From Streptomyces sp. NBC_01497 (lineage in GTDB: Bacteria; Actinomycetota; Actinomycetes; Streptomycetales; Streptomycetaceae), in assembly GCF_036250695.1 (NCBI RefSeq), contig NZ_CP109427.1:558001-622000 (forward strand): a stretch of 64,000 bases of DNA, written 5' to 3'. Position 1 is the first letter of the stretch, and each line of letters starts with the position of its first letter. Under the pieces are notes generated by a model, which was given only the letters and a program-made list of their open reading frames with translations, searched no databases and was not told the origin of the DNA. Shown here in pieces: positions 49,650-58,611 of the stretch. The position numbers were made by a program, and so were the translations under genes.

Positions 49650-49761
49650 CAATCGGGCAGTGTCGCCGCATTCCCCACCGCAGAGGGCGGCCGGCGGTGC
49701 GCACGAGGCACACGCCGGTACCGGGCCGGAGTGCGGCATGGGGGCCGGTAGGCCGGGGTCC

Positions 49762-49791
49762 AGGCAGGGCGGTCCATGGCCCGCCCTGCCT
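49762..49791 (-). terminator. Terminator of the third importer operon
   Basis: AGGCAGGGCGG (49762-49772) pairs perfectly with CCGCCCTGCCT (49781-49791), about 160 bases downstream of the last permease stop. Confidence 0.7.
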
Positions 49792-49949
49792 CGGCGGTCG
49801 CCGCGCACACCGCGAGCGGACGCCACGCTCACCGCACCCGCCGAAGCGGGTCATCGCGTCCCCGGACGACCGTCCGGGCGTACGCGACGGGTGTCAGGGA
49901 GTGCGGCAGGACGGTACCCGCCTGTCGATCGCCGACCGGCCGGGGTGGC

Positions 49950-50822
49950 CTATTTGAGGCCCGTCGTGGCCACTCCCTGCACGATCTGGCGCTGGAAGAC
50001 CAGGAACACCGCGATGAGCGGCAGGAACCCGAGGACCGAGGACGCCATGACCTCGGCGTACTGGATATTGCTGTTGCTGAGTAGCGACGCGAGGCCCACG
50101 GGGATCGTCTGCGAGGAGGTCTGGTTGAGCACCAGCAGCGGCCACAGGAAGGCGTTCCACGAGTTGATGAACGTCAGGATCGACACGGTCGCGACAGCCG
50201 GGCGGCAGATCGGCATGCACACCGTCCGGTAGATGCGCCACCAGCCGGCCCCGTCGATGCGCGCGGCCTCGATCAGGGGGCGCGGGATGCCCTTGAAGAA
50301 CGCCTGGAAGATGAACACCGACACCGGCGCGGCGACCGATGGCAGCACCAGGGCCCAGTAGGTGCCGAGCAGGTGCAGGGACCGGTACTCGACGAACTGC
50401 GGCAGCACCAGGGCCTCGGTGGGCAGCATGAGCCCCGCCGTGACCAGCGCGATGACCGCCGCACGGCCGCGGAAGCGCAGGAACGCGAGAGCGAACCCGG
50501 CCATCGAGCAGAACAGGACGGTGAAGACGACCGCGAGAGCGGCGATCACCAGGCTGTTGAGGTACCAGGTACCGATCGGGTAGTTGTCCCAGGCGTAGGC
50601 GTACGCGTGCAGGGACCAGCCGCCGGACAGCGGGGACATGGGGTGCTGGGTGATCGAACCGTCCGAACGCAGCGAAGTGACGATCGCCCACCCGAACGGC
50701 ACGAGCCAGATCAGCGCGAACAGGGTCATGCACACGGCGCAGAGCCGGTTGAAGAGTTTCGCGCCGTTGACGCCGGGCGGGCCGTCGGCCGCGGTGCGCC
50801 GCGGCTGGATGAGGGTGCTCAA
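49950..50822 (-). CDS. Carbohydrate ABC transporter permease (MalG/CUT1 type)
   Basis: The 290-residue membrane protein has about six helices and the EAA loop EAARIDGAGWWRIYRTVCMP. It starts with TTG at 50822, 4 bases after GGAGG and just behind the stop of the upstream permease. No ATG or GTG with a ribosome binding site fits better. It is the last gene of the binding protein-permease-permease unit. No ATPase gene is present. Confidence 0.9.
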   Translation of the reverse strand: MSTLIQPRRTAADGPPGVNGAKLFNRLCAVCMTLFALIWLVPFGWAIVTSLRSDGSITQHPMSPLSGGWSLHAYAYAWDNYPIGTWYLNSLVIAALAVVFTVLFCSMAGFALAFLRFRGRAAVIALVTAGLMLPTEALVLPQFVEYRSLHLLGTYWALVLPSVAAPVSVFIFQAFFKGIPRPLIEAARIDGAGWWRIYRTVCMPICRPAVATVSILTFINSWNAFLWPLLVLNQTSSQTIPVGLASLLSNSNIQYAEVMASSVLGFLPLIAVFLVFQRQIVQGVATTGLK

Positions 50823-50833
50823 GGTTCCTCCGC

Positions 50834-51841
50834 TCAGGCACCGGCGCGGGGCGCGGCAGGGGTGGTGGCAAGGGTGGCGGTGGTCGGGACGGTACGGGTG
50901 GCCGCGCGGGTCACGCCACGGCGGCGCAGCGCGTACCAGGCCGCCGAGACGGCGACGATGAGGACGAAGTAGACCATCGTGGCCGCGGCCCCGTAGCCGC
51001 CCCGGTAGGAGGTGAAGCCGGTGTCGTAGATGTACTCGATGACGGGCCGGGTGGACTGGTTCGGGCCGCCGCCGAGCAACAGGTAGATCTGGTCGAAGAC
51101 CTTGAGCGAGGCGAGGATCTGCAGGATGAGCACCAGACTGGTGGTGGGGCGCAGCAGCGGCACCGTGATGAGGCGGATCTGCTGCCAGGGGCTCGCCCCG
51201 TCGATGGCCGCGGCCTCGTACACGTCCGGTGGGACGTCCTGGATCGCGGCGGTGTAAAGGACGAAGTTGAAGCCGAACGTCCACCACAGTGTCATCAGGA
51301 TCACCGCGGTCCAGCCACCGGACGTGCTGCCGAGGAAGTCCGGCGGGGCCAGCCCGACCGCTCCGAACAGCTTTGGCAGCAGGCCCACTTGGGGCGTGTA
51401 CATCCACAGGAAGATCAGCGCGACGACGGACGAGGGCACCACGTACGGCGCGAAGAACGCCAGCCGGTAGAAGACCCGTCCGCGCCTGATCCGCGACGCC
51501 AGGACGGCGGCCAGCAGCGCGAGGAGCACCAGCAGCGGGGTGGTGATCAGGGTGAACAGCACGGAGTGCCACAGGGCGTCCCAGAAGAGGGAGTCCTTGA
51601 CCACCTTGGTGTAGTTCGACACACCGACCCAGGCGCCCAGACCGTCCTTGACGGTGGTGGTGTTGAAGAAGCTCAGCACGATGCCCATCAGCAGCGGGCC
51701 GACCAGGAACACCAGGTAGACGATGAGGAAGGGGGTGCTCAGCAGCAGCCCGGCCCGCCGGTCGGAACGCGGCGGCCGGTCGGCAACCTCCCGTACGGGC
51801 ACCGGGCGGGAAGCCGGTCGCGTGGTGGTGACGGTCGTCAT
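50834..51841 (-). CDS. Carbohydrate ABC transporter permease (MalF/CUT1 type)
   Basis: The 335-residue membrane protein has a Thr/Arg-rich N-tail, about six helices, and the EAA loop EAAAIDGASPWQQIRLITVP. ATG 51841 is 10 bases after the binding-protein stop. The C-terminal tail is unusually long and Thr/Ala-rich (about 30 residues), close to the TTG start of the next gene. Confidence 0.92.
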   Translation of the reverse strand: MTTVTTTRPASRPVPVREVADRPPRSDRRAGLLLSTPFLIVYLVFLVGPLLMGIVLSFFNTTTVKDGLGAWVGVSNYTKVVKDSLFWDALWHSVLFTLITTPLLVLLALLAAVLASRIRRGRVFYRLAFFAPYVVPSSVVALIFLWMYTPQVGLLPKLFGAVGLAPPDFLGSTSGGWTAVILMTLWWTFGFNFVLYTAAIQDVPPDVYEAAAIDGASPWQQIRLITVPLLRPTTSLVLILQILASLKVFDQIYLLLGGGPNQSTRPVIEYIYDTGFTSYRGGYGAAATMVYFVLIVAVSAAWYALRRRGVTRAATRTVPTTATLATTPAAPRAGA

Positions 51842-51851
51842 GGGCAGCCTC

Positions 51852-53192
51852 TCACTTCATCGTGACCGGCGGTCGGGCCGTGGTGTAGCGCCCGAGGTCC
51901 GCACGCATCGCGGCGACGGCACCGGCCGGGCCGAGCCGCCCCGCGAGGACCTCGATGATCGTCGCGCCCACGGTGTTCTGGAAGTCCGAACCGGCACCCG
52001 TGTACCAGGCCACCGGGTCGTACTGGGCGTTGAAGGCGGCCTGTACGTAGTTGCGTTGCGGCGACTGGTCGAGGAACCCCTTGCTGCGCTGGATCGGCAG
52101 CCAGGCCGGCACATGGCCGCCGTGCGCCCAGGTGGCGCTGTGGTCGAGGACGCTCCTGATGAAGCGTGCCGCGAGCGCGGTGCGCGCCGCCGAGCGCCCC
52201 GGGTTGCGCGGAACGACCAGCGCGTGCGAGTCCGCGTAGGCCACCGGCTTGGGGCCGAGCAGCGCGGGGAAGGGCACCACGTTGAAGTGGAGCCCCTTGA
52301 CGAGCCGGTACGAGGGGATCTGCCATTCCCCGTCGAACAGGAAGCCCGCCTTGCCGGTGCTGAACAGGACGTTGGCGCCGGAGCCGTTGAGCTCCTTCGG
52401 CATCAGGCCGGGGCCGGTGAGGCTCTGCATGAAGGCGAACGTCTCCTCCATCGCGGGGGCGTCGATGTCGGTCGCGGTGCCGGAATCGGTGACGACCGGG
52501 CCGGCGAGGCCGGAGTAGATCATGCTGAAGTAGCGCCAGGCCGTGGACGGATCGGCGGTGATGGACATCGCCGCGCCGTAGGAGGCGCCGGCGTCCTTCA
52601 TCGCCTTGAGCGCGTCGATGAAGTCGGTGCTCCTCGCCATCGGTTTCAGGCCGTCGCCGGAGGCGTCGAGGAGACCTGCCTTGCGCGCCAGGTCCACGTT
52701 GTAGAACAGCACGAACGGGTGGGTGTCCAGTGGCACCGCGTACACCGTCCCGTCCACGGTGGCCTTCTTCCAGGCCGCCGGTGTGAACCGGTCCGCGGTG
52801 ATGCCGAGGTCCGTGACACCCACCTCGTCGACCGGTTCCAGCAGGCCGGCGGCCGCCAGCAGGGGCAGCCGCGAGAGATGCGAGATGCCCACGTCGGGTG
52901 GCGTACCGCTGGCGGTGGCCAGGGCCAGCTTGGTGTAGTACGGGTTTCCCCAGCCCAGAATGGTCGCTTCGAGGGACACGCCCGGATGTGACGTCCGGAA
53001 CGCGTCCTCCATCAGCACCATGTTGGCGCCGTCACCGCCGGTGAACAGGTTCCAGAAGATGACGTCCGCGGCGTCCGGCTGGGAACCCGTCAGACCGGAG
53101 GCCAACGGGGACGAACACGCCGACAGCCCACCGGTCAGGGCCAGGCCGCCACCGAGTGCCAGGAGCCGTCGGCGCGTCATCGCTCCGCCCAT
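51852..53192 (-). CDS. Sugar-binding lipoprotein of an ABC importer (third system)
   Basis: The 446-residue solute-binding protein has a twin-arginine-like signal (TRRRLLALGGGLAL) and lipobox LSAC near residue 27. The mature part has VIFWNLFTGGDGANMVLMEDAF near its N-terminus and GFLFDGEWQIPSYR, typical of sugar-binding family 1. I chose ATG 53192 because GAGGTG is 8 bases upstream; ATG 53180 and GTG 53204 are possible. A perfect LacI-type operator lies 60 bases upstream, so the importer is under the adjacent LacI regulator. Confidence 0.9.
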   Translation of the reverse strand: MGGAMTRRRLLALGGGLALTGGLSACSSPLASGLTGSQPDAADVIFWNLFTGGDGANMVLMEDAFRTSHPGVSLEATILGWGNPYYTKLALATASGTPPDVGISHLSRLPLLAAAGLLEPVDEVGVTDLGITADRFTPAAWKKATVDGTVYAVPLDTHPFVLFYNVDLARKAGLLDASGDGLKPMARSTDFIDALKAMKDAGASYGAAMSITADPSTAWRYFSMIYSGLAGPVVTDSGTATDIDAPAMEETFAFMQSLTGPGLMPKELNGSGANVLFSTGKAGFLFDGEWQIPSYRLVKGLHFNVVPFPALLGPKPVAYADSHALVVPRNPGRSAARTALAARFIRSVLDHSATWAHGGHVPAWLPIQRSKGFLDQSPQRNYVQAAFNAQYDPVAWYTGAGSDFQNTVGATIIEVLAGRLGPAGAVAAMRADLGRYTTARPPVTMK

Positions 53193-53251
53193 GGGGGTAT
53201 TCACCTCGTTGGTTCGATGTGACCTCGTTGGCGCAGACGGTCGCACATGAT

Positions 53252-53265
53252 TTGCATCGATGCAA
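53252..53265. promoter_or_regulatory. LacI-type operator before the importer operon
   Basis: TTGCATCGATGCAA, a perfect 14-base palindrome with a central CG, 60 bases upstream of the binding-protein start. It matches the second site at 54523-54536 at 13 of 14 positions. Confidence 0.75.
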
Positions 53266-53432
53266 TAGACGGAACGGAAATCGCCCGCCCGTCCTGGTGA
53301 CCCGCGTGGGCAGGGGCGTTCGGCGCCGTGTCGACGTACGAGCCGGGTCCGCCTGCCCCGGCTCGTGACCGCTTCGGGCGGAGCCCGGCCATCGCCACCG
53401 GTGCTGCCGGGACAGTGCCCCGGGCGGGGCGG

Positions 53433-54467
53433 CTACCCCCGTCGCAGTGAGGACTCGCGCACGACCAGCCGGAAGGGCGTCGCCTCCTGCCGTGCGCCCG
53501 ACCCGCCCGACCCGCCTGCGCTCCCGGCACCCATGCGCTGTCCCTGCTCGTCCAGCAGGCTCAGCGCGCGTTCGGCGATCGCCTCCAGGTCGGGCGCGAT
53601 CGAGGTCAACGGCGGGTGGGTGTAGGCGGATTCCGGTACGTCGTCGATGGCGGCCACCGCGATCTCGTCGGGTACCCGCACCCCCGAGGCGTCCAGCGCA
53701 CGCAGCGCGCCGACGGCGAGTGCGTCGTTGAAGGCGAAGATCGCGTCGGGCAGCGGACCGTCGCCGTCCAGCAGGTTCCTCACGGCCTCGTAGCCCTGTG
53801 CCCGGTTCCAGTCCTCCACCGGGACGACCAGCCAGTTGACCCGCCGCACGCCGGCGGCGGACAGTGCCTGCCGGTAGCCCTCGGCACGCTGGCGTCCGTT
53901 CTCGCTGCCGTTGCGGCCGAGCGCCACGATCCGCCGGCACCCCTGCTCGACCAGGTGCTCCACGGCGGTGCGGGCCGCGGCCACATTGTCGATCCCCACA
54001 CGCGGGAAACGGTCGCCGACATCGTGTTCGCCGAGCATGACCAGCGGAAAGTCCGGAGCCGTCGCCGCGACGTCGGCCGCCGGCACCGTGAGGGCACTGA
54101 AGAGCACGCCGTCGGCCACATTGGTCAGGCCGCCCGCCAGGATGCGCCGTTCCGTCTCGCGGTCGCCCTCCGTCGACTCGACCAGCACCGTGATGCCGCG
54201 CCGGGCCGCCGCCCGGATGACGGCCTGGGCCAGTTCGGCGAAGTAGGGCTCGGCGAGGAAGGGCACCGCGAGGGCGACGAAGCCGGTACGGCCCGAGCGC
54301 AGGCCGCGGGCGAGGAAGTCCATCTTGTAGCCCAGCTCGTCGAGCGAGCGCTGCACGCGGGCGCGCGTCTCCGGCCGGACGTGGGTGTAGCCGCTGACCA
54401 CGTTGGACACCGTCCGCACCGACACGCCGGCGTGCTCGGCAACATCCCGCATGCGCACTCTGGCCAA
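53433..54467 (-). CDS. LacI-family transcriptional regulator
   Basis: The 344-residue regulator has the LacI helix-turn-helix (MRDVAEHAGVSVRTVSNVVSGYTHVRPETRARVQRSLDELGY) and a periplasmic-binding-type effector domain (VALAVPFLAEPYFAELAQAV, DAIFAFNDALAVGALRAL, IDDVPESAYTHPPLTSI). I chose TTG 54467, which makes the protein begin MARVRMRDVAEHAG as is usual; GGAGG is 10 bases upstream. Starting at ATG 54548 would put the operator inside the gene. It lies between the importer operon and a divergent GH2 gene, and both have its operator. Its inducer is probably the imported sugar. Confidence 0.9.
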   Translation of the reverse strand: MARVRMRDVAEHAGVSVRTVSNVVSGYTHVRPETRARVQRSLDELGYKMDFLARGLRSGRTGFVALAVPFLAEPYFAELAQAVIRAAARRGITVLVESTEGDRETERRILAGGLTNVADGVLFSALTVPAADVAATAPDFPLVMLGEHDVGDRFPRVGIDNVAAARTAVEHLVEQGCRRIVALGRNGSENGRQRAEGYRQALSAAGVRRVNWLVVPVEDWNRAQGYEAVRNLLDGDGPLPDAIFAFNDALAVGALRALDASGVRVPDEIAVAAIDDVPESAYTHPPLTSIAPDLEAIAERALSLLDEQGQRMGAGSAGGSGGSGARQEATPFRLVVRESSLRRG

Positions 54468-54522
54468 CGGTCGCACCCCTCCGCTCGGGTCGGGCGCTCG
54501 CCGGACGACGGCCGCCACCTTC

Positions 54523-54536
54523 TTGCATCGTTGCAA
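54523..54536. promoter_or_regulatory. LacI-type operator before lacI and GH2
   Basis: TTGCATCGTTGCAA, with 5-bp perfect half-sites and one change from the importer operator. It is 56 bases upstream of the lacI start and 69 bases upstream of the divergent GH2 start, so it can serve both. Confidence 0.75.
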
Positions 54537-54555
54537 ACGATCACTCATGATGAGC

Positions 54556-54577
54556 GGATTCCGATTGTACGGAATCC
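54556..54577. promoter_or_regulatory. Inverted repeat in the GH2 leader
   Basis: GGATTCCG (54556-54563), six bases ATTGTA, CGGAATCC (54570-54577): perfect 8-bp arms. It ends 28 bases before the GH2 start, so it could be a second operator or a leader hairpin. Confidence 0.6.
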
Positions 54578-54604
54578 ACGGCCGGCGAGTCAGAAGGAGG
54601 AGCC

Positions 54605-56491
54605 GTGAGGGCGAGTGAGCAGGAGGGTTCGTACCCGAGGCCGATGCTCTGCCGTGAACGGTGGAGCAGCCTGGACGGCGTCTGGGAGTTCGGGTACGAC
54701 GACGGCGACACCGGCGAGGGCGCCGCGTGGTTCTCCGAGTCGGCGCCCGGCGGGTTCGACCGGGAGATCACGGTCCCCTTCCCGCCGGAGTCACCCGCCT
54801 CCGGCATCGGTGACACCGCGCCGCACGCGGTCGTCTGGTACCGCCGCCGCATACCGCACGCGACGCTGGCCGGTGCCGCGGGTGATCGGACACTGATCCA
54901 CTTCGGGGCGGTCGACCACCGCGCGCGGGTCTGGCTGGACGGTCGGCTCGTGACCGAACACATCGGCGGACAGAGCCCGTTCAGCGCCGATGTCACGGAC
55001 GCGATGCGCCCGGACGCGGCCGAGCACGTGCTCGTGGTGCGCGCCGAGGACGACCCGGGCGACCTCGCCGTACCGCGCGGGAAGCAGGACTGGCGGGAGC
55101 GCCCGCACGCCGTCTGGTACGAACGGACGACCGGCATCTGGCAGAGCGTCTGGACCGAGTCCGTCCCGGCCCAGCACATCACCGACCTTGCGTGGATCAC
55201 CGACCCGAAGCACGGTGTCGTCGCCGAGGTGACGCTCGCCCGGCCGGTGCACCGGCCCCTCACCGTGGACATCGAACTCCGTCTCGGCGAGCGCCTCCTG
55301 GCCCGGACGTCCACCGTGACCACCGGCCGGCGCACCCGGATCGACATCGTGGTCCCCGCCCTGGCCAACGGGATCGACCGGGAGGCGCTGTGGTGGCGCC
55401 CCGAGTCGCCGGTCCTCGTGGACGCGCGGGTGACCGTACGCGAACCCTCGGCACCCGCGTCAGTGGATGTGCCGGACGCCGCAAACACCGTGGACGCCGT
55501 GGACAGCGCAAACACCGTGGACACCGTGGACAGCTATCTGGGCCTGCGCTCCGCAGGCGTCGGGCGCGGAGCGTTCCTCCTCAACGACCGCCCCTACTAC
55601 GTCCGTTCGGTACTCAACCAGGGCTACCGGCCGGACACACTGCTGGCCGCCCGCGGCACGGCGGAACTGCGCCGTGAAGTCGAAATGATCAAGGCGATGG
55701 GCTTCAACGCGGTCCGCGTCCACCAGAAGGCCGAGGACCCGAGGTTCCTGTACTGGGCGGACCGGCTGGGCCTGCTGGTCTGGGGCGAGACGGGCGCGGC
55801 GTACGCGTACGGCACCGAGGCCGTCGAACTGCTGACCCGCGAGTGGCTGGACCTGGTACGGCGCGACCGCAGCCACCCGTCGATCGTCACGTGGGTGCCG
55901 ATCAACGAGAGCTGGGGCCTCTCCGACATCGCGCACGACCCCGCCCAGCGGAACTACTCCAGGGCGCTGGCGGGCCTGACCAGGGCCCTCGATTCGACAC
56001 GGCCAGTGGTCTCCAACGAGGGCTGGGAACACACCGACAGTGACATCCTCGGTGTGCACGACTACAGCGGGGACGCGACCGTGCTGGCGGAGCGCTACGG
56101 GGACGCCACCGGCTTCGCCGCGGTCCTGGCCGGGCCCGGCCCCCAGGGACGGGTCATCTCCCTCGACGAGCGGCAGGACGCGCGGTTCGCGGCGGGCGAC
56201 GCACCCCTGATGATCACCGAGTTCGGCGGTCTCTCCCTGGCGGGCGAGAAGGACGAGTTCTTCTACACCCAGACCACTTCCGACACGCAGTACGCGGCCC
56301 TGCTCGGTGAGCTGTTCGGGGCGCTGCGGACGAGCCCGCTGGTCGCGGGCTTCTGCTACACGCAGTTCATGGACACCGCGCAGGAGACCAACGGCCTGCT
56401 CTTCCACGACGGCACGCCCAAACTCCCGCTCGACTCGATCCGCCGCATCGTCACGGGCATCGAGACGGGCGAGGCCCCCGAGGCCGGCTGA
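54605..56491 (+). CDS. Glycoside hydrolase family 2 enzyme (beta-galactosidase/glucuronidase type)
   Basis: The 628-residue enzyme follows the short GH2 plan: an N-terminal jelly-roll (SLDGVWEFGYDD...VWYRRRI...FGAVDHRARVWLDG), an Ig-like domain (to about residue 285), and a TIM barrel from about 320. Acid/base Glu435 is in VPINESWG and nucleophile Glu539 in LMITEFGG. There is no signal peptide, so it acts on imported sugar in the cytoplasm. A direct duplication of nine residues lies in the linker (residues 293-310). GTG 54605 follows AAGGAGGAG. It is divergent from lacI, whose operator lies in the gap. Confidence 0.93.
   Translation: MRASEQEGSYPRPMLCRERWSSLDGVWEFGYDDGDTGEGAAWFSESAPGGFDREITVPFPPESPASGIGDTAPHAVVWYRRRIPHATLAGAAGDRTLIHFGAVDHRARVWLDGRLVTEHIGGQSPFSADVTDAMRPDAAEHVLVVRAEDDPGDLAVPRGKQDWRERPHAVWYERTTGIWQSVWTESVPAQHITDLAWITDPKHGVVAEVTLARPVHRPLTVDIELRLGERLLARTSTVTTGRRTRIDIVVPALANGIDREALWWRPESPVLVDARVTVREPSAPASVDVPDAANTVDAVDSANTVDTVDSYLGLRSAGVGRGAFLLNDRPYYVRSVLNQGYRPDTLLAARGTAELRREVEMIKAMGFNAVRVHQKAEDPRFLYWADRLGLLVWGETGAAYAYGTEAVELLTREWLDLVRRDRSHPSIVTWVPINESWGLSDIAHDPAQRNYSRALAGLTRALDSTRPVVSNEGWEHTDSDILGVHDYSGDATVLAERYGDATGFAAVLAGPGPQGRVISLDERQDARFAAGDAPLMITEFGGLSLAGEKDEFFYTQTTSDTQYAALLGELFGALRTSPLVAGFCYTQFMDTAQETNGLLFHDGTPKLPLDSIRRIVTGIETGEAPEAG
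55481..55534 (+). repeat. In-frame 27-bp duplication in the GH2 linker
   Basis: Two adjacent 27-base copies (55481-55507 and 55508-55534) differ at one base and encode ANTVDAVDS and ANTVDTVDS between the Ig-like domain and the catalytic barrel. The unit itself contains a shorter GCCGTGGAC-type repeat. It lengthens a flexible linker without changing the frame. Confidence 0.9.
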
Positions 56492-56816
56492 CCGGACGGG
56501 ACCGGGCCGGGTCCGGTGTCCCGGGGCGGCGCGGTTCGGGTGTCCCGGCCCGCTCGGGTCGCGTATCCCGGAGGCGCGCCCGGGTCGGGTGTCAGGCGAG
56601 TGTGTTTCGCCCGGCTTCCGGACCGGCCGGCGCCCGGCAGGTATCCGCGCCTGCCGACCGCGGCCCGAACAGCGGCCGGTCGGCGAGCCGAGGGGTGCAC
56701 GGCGTACGGGCGTGCCGCCCGGCGCGGGGTGCCCCGGCCGGGTCGAGCCACCGCGACATCCCGGGCACGCCCGGTGGCCCCCGAGACCGGGCGACGATGC
56801 CCGTAGCATGCGGTTC
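56492..56816. other. Intergenic region after GH2
   Basis: No gene is seen. ACCGGAC (56491-56497) and GTCCGGT (56511-56517) could form a weak terminator hairpin for GH2. The rest is GC-rich, with a CGGGTCGGGTGTC-type repeat around 56535-56595. Confidence 0.45.
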
Positions 56817-57083
56817 ATGAACCGACCCGCAGACGACACCCCCGCCCCCGCCCTGCGGGAGGCCGCACGCACACCCGAGTTCTGGCGGGCGCAGATCGTC
56901 CGTCGTATTCCGGCGGACCCCGATGTCAGCGGCCAGGAACTGTTCAGCACCTTCCAGAAGCTGTACCGGCGCCGCATCGCGCGGGAGATCGAGGAACGCG
57001 GCCTGACCGGCGCCGCCGAGATCACGGCCGCGCTGCGCGCCGGAGAGCTCGGGGAACTCTGGGACCTCACCGACCCCCGCTGA
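56817..57083 (+). CDS. Small hypothetical protein
   Basis: The 88-residue protein is predicted soluble and helical: PALREAARTPEFWRAQIVRRI, SGQELFSTFQKLYRRRIAREIEERG, EITAALRAGELGELWDL. Codon use is typical of the neighbours, so it looks real. ATG 56817 or 56808 has no good ribosome binding site. I do not recognise the family. Confidence 0.65.
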   Translation: MNRPADDTPAPALREAARTPEFWRAQIVRRIPADPDVSGQELFSTFQKLYRRRIAREIEERGLTGAAEITAALRAGELGELWDLTDPR

Positions 57084-57424
57084 TTGTCGTCGGTGCCTGC
57101 GGGCGGCGGGGCGGCCGAGCGGTCGGCGGCGGAACGCCGTGGGCGGCCCGGGTCCGAGGGCTCGCCCCGCGTGGCCACCCGGACCGCTCGCACGCGTGCG
57201 GTGGTCGCCGCCCCGGCAGGTGGCACTGTCCCCGGTCGCCGTCAGGGGGCCTCGCGCCGAGGAGATCGCCGTGCTCGCGCCGGACGCCGACACCTCCCGC
57301 CCTGCTCTCCGGCCGGACCGCGACGACACGCCCCGGGGCGAGTTGCCGTGTCCCTTCCCTGGACCGGGCCGGCTCCCTCCGGGACAATGAGCCGTGTTCC
57401 GCCCGTCGAGAGAGAGGCGGCACC
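57084..57424. other. Intergenic, no gene seen
   Basis: 341 bases between the small protein and the DUF779 gene. I find no credible frame, hairpin or promoter match in it. Confidence 0.4.
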
Positions 57425-57802
57425 ATGGATCAGCAGACAGCGCCGGCGCGCGAGACTCCGCTCGTGGAGGTGACGCCGACGGCCGCGGATCTCATCCGGC
57501 GGCTGCGCGACGCCCACGGGCCGTTGATGTTCCATCAGTCGGGCGGCTGCTGCGACGGCAGCGCACCGATGTGTTTTCTCCAGGGGGAGTTCCGTACGGG
57601 TGCTTCCGACGTGCTGCTCGAATCGCTGCGGGTCGAGGGCGTTTCGGAGGCCGTGCCCTTCTGGATGTCCGCGGGCCAGTACGAGGCGTGGCGTCACACG
57701 CGGTTGATCGTCGACGTGGTCCCGGGCCGCGGCAGCGGCTTCTCGCTGGAGGCCCCCGAGGGAGTGCGGTTCCTCATCAGGTCGCGTGTGATCGGGACGT
57801 AG
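57425..57802 (+). CDS. DUF779-family protein
   Basis: The 125-residue protein has the family cysteine block MFHQSGGCCDGSAPMC and a C-terminal FSLEAPEGVRFLIRSR. The CC and C pattern suggests a metal or redox site. DUF779 genes often accompany aldehyde dehydrogenases, but none is adjacent here. ATG 57425 follows AGAGAGG. Function unknown. Confidence 0.9.
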   Translation: MDQQTAPARETPLVEVTPTAADLIRRLRDAHGPLMFHQSGGCCDGSAPMCFLQGEFRTGASDVLLESLRVEGVSEAVPFWMSAGQYEAWRHTRLIVDVVPGRGSGFSLEAPEGVRFLIRSRVIGT

Positions 57803-58022
57803 ACGGTCCCGCGTGAGGACCGGGGCCCACGAGACGGGAGGGGCGCGCCTCACCCAACTCGGCCTGGTGGTGGGGATGATCGCTGATCATGCCGCCGCGT
57901 AGGCGGGTTCATTCCTTCTGATGAAGCGTCACCGTGCGTGCTGATGAGACGGCTTCACCTTCCGCATAGTGGAACGGCCGGTCACAGGTGACCGGTTCGT
58001 CCTCGCGAAAGGTGAGCTCGTC

Positions 58023-58559
58023 ATGCGCAGCGAAGCGATCGACCGCGTCAGACTGATCTTCGATCTGTTCGACGCCAATGGCAACGGCGTCCTCGAATCC
58101 GACGACTTCGACCTCATGGCCGACCATGTCGTCGCGGCCGTACCGGATGCCGAGGAGGACGCGAAGGCCGCCATGGTGGCGGCCTTCGGCACGTACTGGA
58201 CAACCCTGCTGCGCGAGTTGGACGCGAACCGTGACGGCCGGATCAGTTTCGAGGAGTTCAAGGACTGCGTCCTTGCTCCGGAGCGGTTCCACGACGCCCT
58301 GGAGGACTTCGCGACCTCCCTCGCGAACCTCGGCGACCTCGCGGGCGACGGGTACGTCACCCGCCCGGTGTTCGTGGCGCTGATGACCGCGATCGGTTTC
58401 CGGCTGCCCAACATCCACGCGCTGTTCGACGCGTTCGACCCCACGGAGGACGACCGGATCCTGGCCGCGACCTGGCTCACCGGGATCCAGGAGTACTACG
58501 CACCCGACAAGGCCGGCATTCCCGGCGACCGGCTGCTCGGGGTGCCCGTGACGGGCTGA
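58023..58559 (+). CDS. Calerythrin-like EF-hand calcium-binding protein
   Basis: The 178-residue protein has two good EF-hand loops, DANGNGVLESDD (17-28) and DANRDGRISFEE (67-78), and two degenerate ones (LAGDGYVTRPVF and DPTEDDRILAAT). This four-hand plan is that of actinobacterial calerythrins, which buffer or sense calcium in the cytoplasm. I chose ATG 58023 because AAAGGTGAG lies 7-8 bases upstream, not an ATG further upstream. It stands alone. Confidence 0.9.
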   Translation: MRSEAIDRVRLIFDLFDANGNGVLESDDFDLMADHVVAAVPDAEEDAKAAMVAAFGTYWTTLLRELDANRDGRISFEEFKDCVLAPERFHDALEDFATSLANLGDLAGDGYVTRPVFVALMTAIGFRLPNIHALFDAFDPTEDDRILAATWLTGIQEYYAPDKAGIPGDRLLGVPVTG

Positions 58560-58611
58560 GCCGCGGGTACGGCCCCGTCGCGGACGGCCGTCCGCGGGCC
58601 GCCGGCGGCCG

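Noticed and set aside
54468..54548. A longer LacI protein starting at ATG 54548.
   Set aside because: The extra residues do not match LacI proteins, there is no ribosome binding site, and the LacI-type operator would lie inside the gene.
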